This document shows, piece by piece, positions 10,117-21,094 of a stretch of DNA of 64,000 nucleotides. The DNA is from Anniella stebbinsi (lineage: Eukaryota > Chordata > Lepidosauria > Squamata > Anniellidae): assembly GCA_029215795.1 (NCBI GenBank), contig JARDYH010000002.1:277768310-277832309 (forward strand). The letters run 5' to 3'. A program made the position numbers and the translations under genes. Under the pieces are notes generated by a model, which was not told the origin of the DNA, made no database searches, and was given only the letters and a program-made list of their open reading frames with translations. Numbering within the stretch: position 1 is the stretch's first letter; every line of letters starts with the position of its first letter.

Positions 10117-11376
10117 GCAATTAGAGACTTATCAAATAAAATGTACAGCAATCTGCATTGACTGGAGAGCCAATGTTCTGTTCCCCAAAACACCACTGAC
10201 TTTCTACACAATGGGTCACTCACAGCAGGGCATGTGGCGTAATGCATTTCCGTTGCACAACATGTGTGAGAGAGAAATTCTGACTTTTGCAGCAATGCAA
10301 ACAATTCAAATGCTGTCCTTTCTATTTATATTGAGCTCTAGCTGATGAGATGGGCAATGCATCCCCCTTCCACCTGCTGAAGTATAGCCAGCAGTTCTGA
10401 CGATGCTGAATGTATTTTGATGCGTGTATTTATATATCTGCCCCCTCCTGTATTTATAGTCTGCTCCTGGTGTGAGTTGATATCTCAATCTAAGTGTCAC
10501 TCTGGGTACGGTGAGTAGAGTGGCCAAGCTCAGCTGTGGCTCCTTTGTGTGGTGCAGCAGGGTTCAAGCCACCCCTTCCTGAGCACATCTTTACTTTTTT
10601 TCTACGATAGAGGTGCACAACCTTTTCAGCCCCATGGGCCACATGTGATGCTGGCTTGGGGTCAGGGGCCACACGCAAGCACACCCATATGCAGGCTTGT
10701 GTGTGCACACAGACATATACATATGAGCACACAGGCATGTGGACACATCCCAGCGATCTGCATGTAGATCACTGGGGGAGGGAGTAGCAAGCCTTCTCTC
10801 CACCCCGTCCCCCAGTGATCTTGATACTAGCAGTGGGAAAAGAGTGATCTATATGAGGATCTCTGGGGGAGGGAGTGGAGAGTATGAGTGATGGGGAATC
10901 TGGCAGTGGCAGTGGGGTCACGGAACTCATGGGGGAGGGCACAGAAAAGGCCTTGGGGAGCACAGCTTCTGCATGCCTGTTCTTGGGGAGTAACTCACTC
11001 CAGAGATATTTCCCCTCCACCATGGCCAGAGACCATTGTTCTCAAGCTCTCCTGAAACAGCCATACCAAAAGCAAGGGCATGGATGGATGTATAGTACAA
11101 GGACCAGGCTAACATTATAGGTCATCACTAGCTGTTGAAATTGATCAGAGTTGTGGAGAGCCAGTGCACTCTAGGGCAGGGATGGGGCAGACTTCATGCT
11201 TGTGGAATCTGCTTTGTGTGTTTGTTTTTACTAGAACTCGAGATCTGCCAACCAGAGCCTGGTGCAAAAGACATACACTTCGGATTAAATAATTCTGAGT
11301 CCAGGAATTTGTTTTGAGTATCAGAACTGGATGGAGCTCACAGTACTTCTGCACAGAAATCCCATCACCCCCAAAG
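10117..11376. other. Unannotated sequence with alternating CA/TG and GGGGGAGGGAG segments
   Basis: A locally repetitive part (10,660-10,900) has two versions of GATC..CTGGGGGAGGGAGT. Open frames here are up to about 84 codons on both strands and look spurious. No exon or known repeat recognised. Confidence 0.4.
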
Positions 11377-11555
11377 AGGAGCCCTGCCCTCTTTTGTATC
11401 TGTAAGAGGGCAGGGCTCCTGCAGCTTTAACTGTTGTGATGAAGAGGGAATTTCACCATGCTGCATGCATACAAATGACACCTGCTGAAATTCCCCTTTC
11501 TACACAACTGTTAAAGATACAGGAGCCATGCCCTCCTTTTCATATGGTCACCCTA
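11377..11555. mobile_element. Palindromic MITE, TAGGSTGACCATATG family (partial or rearranged)
   Basis: The module GGGCAGGGCTCCTGCAGCTTTAA...CTCCTTTTCATATGGTCACCCTA is present. An inverted stub (GCCCTGCCCTCTTTTGTATC) abuts its left side, as expected from the middle of a composite copy. The left half is truncated. Confidence 0.7.
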
Positions 11556-11561
11556 GTTAAT

Positions 11562-11734
11562 GACCTGTTCTGACAACACACTAAACCATGATGGTTTAGT
11601 GTGTTGAGCTTAGCATGTCGTGTGAACCATTCCTAGCCATGGTGGCTACATAACCATGGTTTAAACACACTAACTAACCACTTGCTGCAAAACAGTGGCC
11701 TAACCGTGGCTTGGCATGTTGTATGAACAGGCCC
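11562..11734. mobile_element. Palindromic MITE with CTGTTCTGACAACAC/TTGTATGAACAG ends
   Basis: Inverted terminal sequences (GACCTGTTCTGACAACAC; right end CATGTTGTATGAACAGGCCC) and internal CATGGTTTA/TAAACCATGG motifs. A sister copy lies at 13,429-13,623. Superfamily not determined. Confidence 0.6.
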
Positions 11735-12944
11735 ATTCGTTCTTAAAGCTGAAGGCAAAGCATGGATTTGCAGCGAGGAAGCATCCAGAGTTTTGAAGAC
11801 CATTTGAAAGAGGAATGACTGCTCACGACATCCTGCTTTTGTGTCTGGGAAATAGGCTGTTCAGGTTTCTTTATTACTTCAATAAAAGTAAAAAAAGGTG
11901 AAAACAGGACAAAGGAAATATATTTGTACACAGGGACGAATGGAGCCTCTCTCAAAACACTTTCAATTCCTGTCAACTGTTTGCTGCCTCCAGCCCAAAA
12001 GAACTCAAGGTGGTGTGACAGAGGCGCCATTTCAAATAGTACGTCCACTCGTTCCTTTCATCCCACTGTCATCTCTGGTTTCATCCCTGAAACAATAGGG
12101 GAGGGTCATCCCAATCGACAGGTGTGCTGTGAGCTGCATAAAGGGTCATGAGAATGCACCCACCATACCACCACCATCCCCATGTGCATTCGGCAGCTGC
12201 ATAAAGGGGTAGTAAGTATGTGCTGATGTACAAGTGTCAGACTCTTCCAGGAGAGGGGGAATGCTGCACCCATCAGAATTCCTCCTTGTGCAGTGGAGCC
12301 CTGGGCACGCTACTGACCCCCATGACCCCCTCATGTGTGCTTTCCGCACTACCTTCTGTATGCAGCTTCCCCATATGGAATTTTTCTCTTAAGCCTCATC
12401 AATTTGCCTTCTGCAAAATGGGTGTTTTGTAAGTGGCCACACCCACTGTGGCAGCCATTTTGTGGGAGTGCCCATGGCACACGCTCCAAATTTGAAATGT
12501 GCTCACTGACCCAAAAGGTTTTGGGACCAAACGGTAGCTGACAGCTTCTCAATGTACCTTCCGGCCCTGGACTGACCCTGCCCTCACAGCCTGGCCATTG
12601 GATGCAAGGAGGAGAACAAGAGGGACTTCCTGAGCTCTGGCATGTCCCTGTATCCTAGGTTTTGCTTTGGTCCTCTCTTTTGCTCCTTGATTCTGCCTCC
12701 TGCTTGTCCCTTGGTTCTGTCCCACGGCTTCTGCCTCACATCAAACTACTCTCCATAGCCCAACTCTGACACCTTCAATTCTTGAGGGGGTGGGCAGGGA
12801 ACTACAGGGAAAGCAGTGTTCTCTCAGCCCATAGCTAAAGGATTTGCAAAATTGGGGGAATAATATTGATCTAGGTTATAGAGCTGTTGTCAGTGTTGCT
12901 ACATTATTTGAAGCGTGCTCAAAGGTTCCAGGGCAGTTGTTAAC
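11735..12944. other. Unannotated sequence
   Basis: No conserved frame or repeat recognised. Several overlapping frames of 60-100 codons occur on both strands. Confidence 0.4.
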
Positions 12945-13062
12945 ACAGCCTTCACCAACCTGGTGCCTTCCAGATGTGTTGGACTACAACTCCCAGCATC
13001 CCCCAGCCAGGTTGGGGAACACATCTAGAAGGCCCCAAGTTGGGAAAGGCTGTGTTAATGCA
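12945..13062. repeat. Palindromic repeat, ACCTGGTGCCYTCCAGATGT family
   Basis: Inverted-repeat hairpin: CCAACCTGGTGCCTTCCAGATGTG then GGACTACAACTCCCAGCAT, mirrored by ACATCTAGAAGGCCCCAAGTTGGG. Related copies are at 13,686, 22,990, 40,165, 48,080 and 60,773. Confidence 0.7.
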
Positions 13063-13428
13063 TCCGTTTCATTGTAAAGCAGAAGTGGTGGAGACTCATG
13101 TTTTTATATTATCAGTTTATTGGGAAATATACAAGTTGAGCAGATAGACTCGGATTCACTCTTAGATCTTTGAAGTAGCATCCCCACCAGCCACAAGCAA
13201 CTGCAGCCAGCCAGCCAGCCAGCCTTCATTTCATTGTATTTTAATGCATTTTATTGTTTTAATTAAATTTCAATCTATCTATCTATTCTCTTTTTTTAAG
13301 CTGCATCTTTTGTATGTTTTGTCATTGCATACCTGCCCATGCATACTCACATGCACACAGACAGGCAAGTTACTGGTGCCGCTCCCAACCCTGAGAGGTA
13401 GGTGAGAGCCGCATTCCTATCTGACTTT
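13063..13428. other. Unannotated, with a (CAGC)n run at 13,202-13,223
   Basis: A short GCCA/CAGC tetranucleotide run and AT-rich sequence. Nothing else recognised. Confidence 0.5.
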
Positions 13429-13623
13429 GGGCCTGTTCAGACAGCATGCAAAGGCGTGAGTAAGCTGCTAACCCTTTTGCAGCAAATGGTTAGTGAGCAT
13501 GTTTAAACCATGGTTATGTAGCCACCATGGTTAGGAATGGCTCATACGACATATGAGACGCTAAGCCATAATGTTTAGCTCAAAATGCTTAACCACCGTG
13601 GCTTAGCGTGTTGTCTGAACCTT
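13429..13623. mobile_element. Palindromic MITE with CCTGTTCAGACA/TGTCTGAAC ends
   Basis: Left end GGGCCTGTTCAGACAGCATG, right end GCGTGTTGTCTGAAC, and the internal AAACCATGGTTATGTAGCCACCATGG block shared with 11,562-11,734. Confidence 0.65.
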
Positions 13624-13685
13624 GATTTGCTATCATCAGCATACACTGCTAAAAGCCATGGCACTAAGCAAGAGGGTGTATGGCA

Positions 13686-13815
13686 GGGGATAGCAAGTTG
13701 GAGCCCTCCAGATGTTTTGAACAACCACTCCCCAAATCCCTGATCATTGGCCATGCTAACTGGGGCTGTGGGAGTTATAGCCCAAAACATCTGGAGGGCA
13801 TCTGGAGGATTGCCT
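13686..13815. repeat. Palindromic repeat, CCTCCAGATGTTTTG family
   Basis: GAGCCCTCCAGATGTTTTGAAC on the left pairs with CCCAAAACATCTGGAGGGC on the right. The centre is TGATCATTGGCCATGC. Confidence 0.75.
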
Positions 13816-14100
13816 ATTTCTGACATATGGCTAACAAGAACAAAACCAGACATAGCATCAAATGCATCTTTCCATTTGAGCTGCAGCTTTTTAAAGAATA
13901 TACTTGTGTCAGGTGTGGGTGGGCTGATTACCAGGTGTCCTACATTACAGTCCTCTATTTTGGAGATTTGGCAGAGAACAGTCCTCTGTTTGAAGTGGCT
14001 CCAGTTCCAAGTCTGATTTTAAATCACAGAGCAGCAGCAACCTTGAAGTTACCCATCAACATTTACCACCTGGACTGCAGACTGGGCAGACACAGCTCAC

Positions 14101-14481
14101 CTAGGGGCTGTCTAAACATTCTGGAAGCCTCAAGGTGGCCCTGCATTGATGATACGACACAGCAGCCACCTTGAAGCCATCACGGAACTTTCCAGAAAAC
14201 CCCCACTTTTTAAAGGTCAGGGACTTGCCCCAACTTTTCAGGATGGATCATCGAGGTGAATATGGGCATTCGCCCATCTAACCTCGCTCTATCCTCAATA
14301 TGGAGGCATGGCCGGCTGGATGGCAACCCCTGAGTCGTTGCTGTCCATCTGGGCAGAGAGCAGGTGGTGGTCCTGGCTGCCAGAAACCCCACACTTTTAC
14401 TGCAGCATCAGGATTAGCTGCCGCCACCCCGCAGTAGCAAAAGCGTAGGGCGGCAACCCACCACCATATAGGCAGCCCCCT
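14101..14481. mobile_element. Candidate inverted-terminal element
   Basis: GGGGCTGTCTAAACATTC on the left and ATATAGGCAGCCCC on the right are partial inverted repeats, and the interior is more GC-rich than its flanks. No target duplication was found, so the boundaries are tentative. Confidence 0.35.
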
Positions 14482-16169
14482 TGTCAGCTTTCTCCACTAT
14501 GGTGAGATGTCTTGTATTTACATAATAGTTATTATTTCTAATTTTGCACCTATACATGTACTTTGCATGTGCAAACATTCTGCAAACTCATGTCCTCTAT
14601 TTTGGTGATGCATTTCCTTTTTGGGGAAACATGTAAGTGGCCCACATCATAATGATCAAGGACATAGCAAGTGTGGAGAGGGAATTAATCCTTTCCACAC
14701 GTGCTCTGGATCTGAGGAAAAATCCCTGCTCTGAAGCTGGTATTTGATTTAGGAGGGAAAGTCCCCTCTGTCCATTGCTGTTGATAACTATCAGCTGCCT
14801 CAGCTGATGCTTTGTATTTTTTAAAAACCTTGCTGCCCTTAAAATGCAAAGATGTGTTTAGTAATATCATGTCTAGTTTGGCCCTCGATATCTGGATTTT
14901 CTTGTCTGAACAGGCAGGCCAGACTGGGCAACTTTCTGTGGTTGAGGTCATGCACTAATATTCTGGGTATGCAAGTTGATGGGTTGTGCATGATGGAAAA
15001 AAAACATCATAAAAAATGCTGCATTTCATGAGTCAGCAAGAGTTCAGTTAATTAAGACTCTGCACATAATAAATAGGAGTGCATGAAAAGCATTTTATAA
15101 AGCACTCTATTAATTGCACTATTTCTGGGGGAACTGCTTGGAAAATCCCATTACCTACTCCACTGTAATGACATGGAGTTTGTCGCCTTTTAACTAAATG
15201 CAGCCCACCTCAAAACTGTAACAGTCATAGGGATTACTGCAATGTGACACATAAGCTTGAAATTAATCTTTTTGTGTGTTTGTTTGTGTGTGTAAATATA
15301 AGTTTTAAGTGTGGATCAGATTTAACAAGGACTACTTACTTTTAATTCCATAAATGAAACTGAGAACATGGCAGCACTGATTTTAGTACTTTACATTCCT
15401 CCACCCCTCAGTTTGAATTACATCTTTATTTTTATTTTTTCTGGACTGACTACTATATGCATTTTAATAAGAGAGGGTAAAGTGGTGCCTAACTTCCCTC
15501 TGAAATCAATGCAACCCAGTCCTATTCTTGTTTATTCAGAAGCCAGTCCCATTGAGTTCAACAAGGCTTACTCCCAAGTAAGAATCGGATTAAAGCTCCA
15601 CCGCTTTCAGTTGGAAAATGTAGCACACATCTAAATCTCTCCTACTGCTATCAATGGGACTTGCAAATGGGACAACTTTGACCAGTCACCTTGTGGTATA
15701 ACATACACCCCACATTGTCATTGTAACCTTGTCTGTTGAATGATTCATCCCATCATTGTCAAGCTGAATAGAACCATGCAAAATGCTGATTTTTCCAAAG
15801 ATTATATTGATGCCCTTTTGTACTATGAACTATTAAACAGGCCTGCGATGGAACATCATGGGGCATTTGTTCCATGTTTTGCTGAGTAGAGCTGAATGCA
15901 GGGCCTTTTTTATGCTGCTGTCTTGCAGATGGTAAAAATGGATAAGTCTGGATTACTATTGCAGAGAGAGAAAAACCAAATGTTTGAGCTGAACAGGTCA
16001 AGCATCAAGGCAGGCTGTGAAGGATTCCGAAAGGACAGAATGAAAGATGACACTAGGGCTCGTCACTTAGGTGTGCTGGGTAATTGAGTAACACTGCTTT
16101 AGGGTTTACATTTTGTACAGGCTTGATCCAGGGGGCAGATTTATTACACTTCCATCGCTGTACTGGGAG
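14482..16169. other. Mostly unannotated; one dispersed TTACTC-hairpin repeat
   Basis: 15,505-15,600 holds CCCATTGAGTTCAACAAGGC and TTACTCCCAAGTAAG, a short dispersed repeat also seen at 41,160, 42,670 and 48,430-48,620. The rest is AT-rich and unrecognised. Confidence 0.45.
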
Positions 16170-16324
16170 CAGTGGGAGCTGGTGGCTCCAATATCAGCGG
16201 GGCAATGAATCCAGGTTTCAGTCTGAGCCAGGCAGAGCCACCTTGGATAGCTCTATTAGAAGTCTGACTGAAACCCGGAATGGATTCACCACCCCACTGA
16301 CATCAACGCCACTAATCTCCACTG
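16170..16324. mobile_element. MITE with CAGTGGGAGCTGGTGG ends
   Basis: Left end CAGTGGGAGCTGGTGGCTCC, right end ATCTCCACTG. The interior has inverted GTTTCAGTCTGA / GTCTGACTGAAACCC. The same family is at 16,936-17,155. No matching 8-bp duplication is visible here. Confidence 0.6.
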
Positions 16325-16935
16325 GACCTGGACTTAATAGTCTTATGGGGACACCCTTTAGATGGCCACATATATTACTCTAGTTGTGAGGCATACAGTG
16401 AACTTTTCTATTCTCCCCCCCCCACATCCCACCATCCCATGTTTTACAACTTCTTCTACATTCCTGATACCTTGGAGCAAAAAAAAAAAAAAAAAGCAAA
16501 ATCTGCTTGCCAAGCGTGATTACAAACAAATATCCTGAGCAAGTGGAGTTTTGCTTTTTAAGCTCACCTAAATTATAGCTCCATCATAACCACAGGAATA
16601 AAATGGAGCTTGCTTCTGCTGCTCTGATGCTAAACTTATTTACTTGGGAATGAGCGCCATTTTGTTGCCCAAAAGAGTAATATATTTTAAAGCAAATGCA
16701 ATAAAATGAGCACCTATGACCATGTATATGTCTGACTGGCCACTCTGAATATAAATTGCTTTTTAAATAAGGATGCTGTGGTGAGTAGCCTCAGTCCGGG
16801 TGGGCCCTGGCATACCTATGCTTGCCCAAGTGCTGACACCAGGCCTGTTTCCTACAGCCCCCATCAGCTGTTGGTCCCTGGGTGGTCATCTTGGGGGCCG
16901 CATACTTCAGCTCCAAGGTCCAGCTCTAGCGGCAC

Positions 16936-17155
16936 CAGTGGAGGCTGGTGGATCTGATTTCAAAGGGTCTATGATTCCATTCTGGGTTTCAGTCAGAACC
17001 AGCCAGAATTCTAAAGGAGTTAGCCAAGGTGCTGAACCTCAACCCCAAAATAGGTTCAGAATCTTGGACAGCTCCTTTAGAGTTCTGGCTAGTTCTGACT
17101 GAAACCCAGAATGGAGTCACAGACCTGCCGAAATCAGATCCACCAACCTCCACTG
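16936..17155. mobile_element. Foldback MITE with CAGTGGAGGCTGGTGG ends
   Basis: The left arm CAGTGGAGGCTGGTGGATCT...ATTCTGGGTTTCAGTCAGAAC is mirrored by GTTCTGACTGAAACCCAGAAT...CCACCAACCTCCACTG. Flanks AGCGGCAC and AGCAGCAG match at 6 of 8 positions. This is weak support for an 8-bp hAT-type duplication because the right flank is an AGC run. Confidence 0.7.
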
Positions 17156-18739
17156 AGCAGCAGCACTGCCTAGCAGCAGAGGTTAGCAACAGGAAATGGA
17201 GCTTCTTGAGGCTCCACAAATGAGAAGGAGTCGAAATTTCTTGGAAGAGGTTTTTTCTGAGAATTGTCTTATTCTCGCCTTGCTCCTCCCTCAAGAAAAA
17301 ATGAGGACCATTTTGGTGACTATTCTGCATCAAATATTCTTCATCCTTTTTTTTTTTTAATGGCAGCTGCCATTTCCCCCAGAACAACACCAGGTCCAGG
17401 CATTGTGGAAGCTGCAAAATGGTGACCAGGCTGCCGACACAGTTACCACTACTGCTTCTTGGAGCAGCAAGAAACCCCTTAGGGTTTTTCGTTCACTGCT
17501 AATGATGAGCCCTGCCCCCAGGAAACTGTTGGGAGAATTTCTCCTTCCCTTCAGAGTATTCAGTGAAATGTTCCCCGCCATTTCAACACCCACAAATAGG
17601 ATGGAGAATTTTGGGAGACTGTTTTCCCTCAGCTGTGCACCAGACCATGGCCAGAGGGTAGAGTTTTGGAGCCTTGCAAATTTTCACCTGCTCCCTTGTT
17701 TATTTTTGAAGATGGAACTACTCAGTGGAGACTGCTGGGCAGGTCTGCAAAGTAGACTGATATAGAGATGTCCAGGGATCAACAGCTCCCAACAGTATGG
17801 GCCTAAAAGTGAGGGGTGCAGCAGTATGAGTTGTTGGGACCAGAAATAAGGAAAGCTGCCTTGTTAAGCGTACTCACTGCTTGTTGTTTTCTCAAACAGT
17901 AGCTGACAGTGTAATTGAAATATAATAAAGAGGGACACTATAAACCCGTGGTTAACTAAATCCCTGCAAATAACCTTTTCTCTTCTGCTATTTTGACCAC
18001 TACTTCACCTGTGGGGTACGATGTGCCAAATTATTTTACTATATTCTGCTTCTGAGAAAGGGGAAGGCCGGGGAGTTTAGGCTAAAAGCTGCAAAGAAAC
18101 ACATGAACAAAAGAGAACTGCAGGACAGAAAGAAATTGCAGTAATTAAAAACTGCATTCCACGACCCACCAGTTCGTTAACACAATTGGCAGATTTCATA
18201 CCCCTGATCTCTGAAGCAATGGTGATATAAAGGGGGCATTGATTTTCTCAATTTCCTCTCACAGACTTTATGAATGAAATCTGCTAGTAGTTAAAAAGAA
18301 AATCTGGCAGCACCTGCCGTTAACAACCACATCTCCAAGTAGAATGTTTTAGCTACTCTCAGACATGAAATATTTCCTTCCCCGTGCCTCCATCTGTGAT
18401 CCTTCATGCTGTTTCCTTTTTCTCCTCCTCCTCCCACACCCTGCCGCTCCTTCCGGATCCTGCTTCCTACTTAAAACTTACTTTAATTATTCATTTATTT
18501 TGTTAGAGCTGCATTTGGTCATATTTCAAACTCAGTTAATAAAACTTAACAAAATTTTGCATGCACCACAAGCTTAATCTTGGCCACATAAATCTAGCCT
18601 ACACAATGTTATACTGAAGATAGTTAGCTGGGGTTTTAGCTGATCTGCCAGGAAACAGAGTTCTATCATTAAGAATACCTCTTTACGTTATCCCACTATA
18701 ATGACATATGGTTGTCCTTAAGATGTTCAAAACCAGCAC
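17156..18739. other. Unannotated sequence
   Basis: Includes open frames of 120 codons (+, 17403-17765) and 142 codons (-, 16989-17417). The second overlaps a foldback MITE and neither shows a recognisable domain or splice context. I treat both as chance. Confidence 0.4.
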
Positions 18740-18887
18740 TTTGTGCCCAGACTTTGCAAAAACCCGAGGATGTGCCTCCAGGAGGAGAGGGGCTTGTGGT
18801 GGTGGGAGATTTGATTGGCATATAGACAGCTGGGTTTATGACGGGCGTATAATGAGTTGACTGCCTGGTGCGAAGATTGCAGATATC

Positions 18888-19290
18888 ATGCGCTGTCTAG
18901 ATAGCATAATAGACAGTGTTGGGGTGGAGTCAATTGTCGTGCTCCATGTTGGTACCAACAATGTGGGGAAATGCAGTCGTGAAGTCCTGGAAGCCAAATT
19001 TAGGTTGCTAGGCAGGAGGTTGAAATCCAGGACCGCCAAGGTGGCTTTCTCTGAAATGCTGCCAGTTCCATGTGCAGGGCCAGCTAGACAGGTGAAGCTG
19101 AGAAGTCTCAATGTGTGGATGGGATGGTGGTGCAGAGAGGAGGGGTTCAGATTTGTTAGGCACTGGGGAATATTTTGGGACAAGGTGGACCTGTACAAGA
19201 GGGACAGGCTGCACTTAAACCAAAATAGAACCAGATTGCTGGTGCTAAACACAAAAAAGGTGGCAGAGCAGCTTTTAAACAAAATCCTGG
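18888..19290 (+). pseudogene. CR1 ORF1 esterase-like domain remnant
   Basis: A 164-codon open frame from 18,888 covers most of the domain. It contains VLHVGTNNVGK (SGNH block III-like) and DLYKRDRLHLN (Asp-x-x-His block V-like). The block I serine position upstream (about 18,805) reads GDL where GDS is expected. The domain is proposed to act on lipids or RNP chaperoning in CR1; activity here is not expected. Confidence 0.75.
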
Positions 19291-20555
19291 GGGAAAGCCA
19301 ACAGGAGCTGGGAATCATCCGGTTCGGGTTAAATCATCTGAAGGAGACAAATATGAAAGTGTTTTTGATTGTCCTAATGTAGAAGGGGAGCAAATAGGCC
19401 AAGAGTACAGGACAGGATAGCCAATCAAAGAGGCTAAAGTGCAACAGTGAAAAAGGGACATGCCAGAGACATCTGGGGAGGGACACTGTGGATAGGTGTT
19501 CCTATGCAAATGCTAGAAGCGTCTGAACTAAAATGGGAGAATTGGACTGCTTGCTTCAAAGGAGAACCTGGACATAGTGCGCATTACAGAGACCTGGTGG
19601 AACGGAGAGATCCGTTCCACCAGGTCATCCAGTCATCCCTGGATATAAACTCTACAGGAAGGACAGGGAAGGGCGTACTGGGGTGGTGTTGCTCTGTACA
19701 TCAAGGAGGGTATTGTGTCAAGTAGACTAGAGCACCTAAACGGGCCAGACTCTTCCACAGAAGTGCTGTGGGTGACAATATAGTGTTCCAAAACTAATTT
19801 AGTGCTAGGAATATGCTATCATCCCCCAGACCAAAATGCTCAGGGTGACCTTGAGATGGAAAATGAAATCAGGGAGGCCTCCAAATGAGGAAGTGTTGTA
19901 ATAATGGGTGACTTCAAGTATCCTCACATTGACTGGATGAATGCATATTCCAGTCATGACAAAGAGGTTAAATTTATTGATGTCCTAAATGACTGTGCCC
20001 TAGAACAGTCGGTCATGGAACCGACCAGAGGAGAGGCAACCCTGGACTAAATCCTAAGTGGTTTTGCCAGGACCTAACATGAGATGTAAATATTGTTGAA
20101 CCAACCGGTAACAGTGACCACAGTGCTATTAGATTCCATATATACTTAAATGGAAAACTGCCCAGAAAGTCCAACACAGTCACATTGGACTTCAAAAAAG
20201 GAAACTCCTCTAAAATGAGGGAACTGGTGAAAAGAGAGTTGAAAGGGGGAATCAAGAGGGTTAAATCCTTGCAAAATGCATGGAGCTTACTCAAAAGCAC
20301 AAAAATAGAAGCTCAACTAAAATGCATTCCACAGGTTGGGAAAGGTAGCACCAAGTCCAAGAGGTCACCAGCATTATTAACAAGCATTGTCAAGGAAGCT
20401 ATTGTAGAAAAGAGGACTTCCTTCAGGAAATGGAAGTCTTGCCCAAGTGAGGAAAATAAAAGGGAGCACAAGCTTCCACAAAGACGATGCAAGCAAACAA
20501 TAAGAGATGCAAAAAAGCATTTTGAAGAGCACATTGCTAATAATATCAAGGCCAA

Positions 20556-20616
20556 CAATAATAATAATAATAATAATAATAACGATTTATTTCTTACCCG
20601 CCTCTCCGTCTAGATA
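20556..20616 (-). mobile_element. Short L2-type 3' tail inside CR1
   Basis: (AAT)n followed by CGATTTATTTCTTACCCGCC, the reverse complement of the LINE tails seen at 51,800 and 53,570. It interrupts the CR1 sequence between the endonuclease-RT linker and RT. Confidence 0.65.
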
Positions 20617-20871
20617 AAGAACTCTTTAAATATATCAGAAACAAGAAACCAGCTAGGCAAGCAGTTGGAACGTTGGATGACAATAGAGTTAAGGGAGGAC
20701 TAAAGGAGGACAGGGAGATTGCAGAGAAGCTGAATGAATTCTTTGCATCAACGTTCACTGCAGAAGATACAGGACAGATGCCTGTGCCTGAACTGATGTT
20801 TTTAGGAAGGGAGTCTGAGGAACTGAAGCAAATAGTGGTGACAAAAGATGAAGTTCTCAATCTTATTGACA

Positions 20872-21094
20872 AATCTGAGGAGCCTGGGGTTGTTTTGTTT
20901 TGTTTTTGTAGTTTTTTTGAAGTGTTCAAGTGGTTTTAAATGTACAGATTGTGTGTATGTTGTATGTTTTTGCTGTTTTAATTTTTGTATATTGTTTTTA
21001 ATTGTTTTTAATCCTATGTAAACCGCCCAGAGAGCTTCGGCTATGGGGCGGTATACAAATGTAATAAATAAATAAATAAATAAAATAAATAAAT
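20872..21094 (+). mobile_element. L2-type 3' end inserted in CR1
   Basis: CTGAGGAGCCTGGGGTTG...CCGCCCAGAGAGCTTCGG...(AAAT)n is almost the same as the L2 3' end at 39,258-39,475. CR1 sequence resumes at GAGAGCAAATATATC. This LINE-into-LINE insertion gives relative age. Confidence 0.9.
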
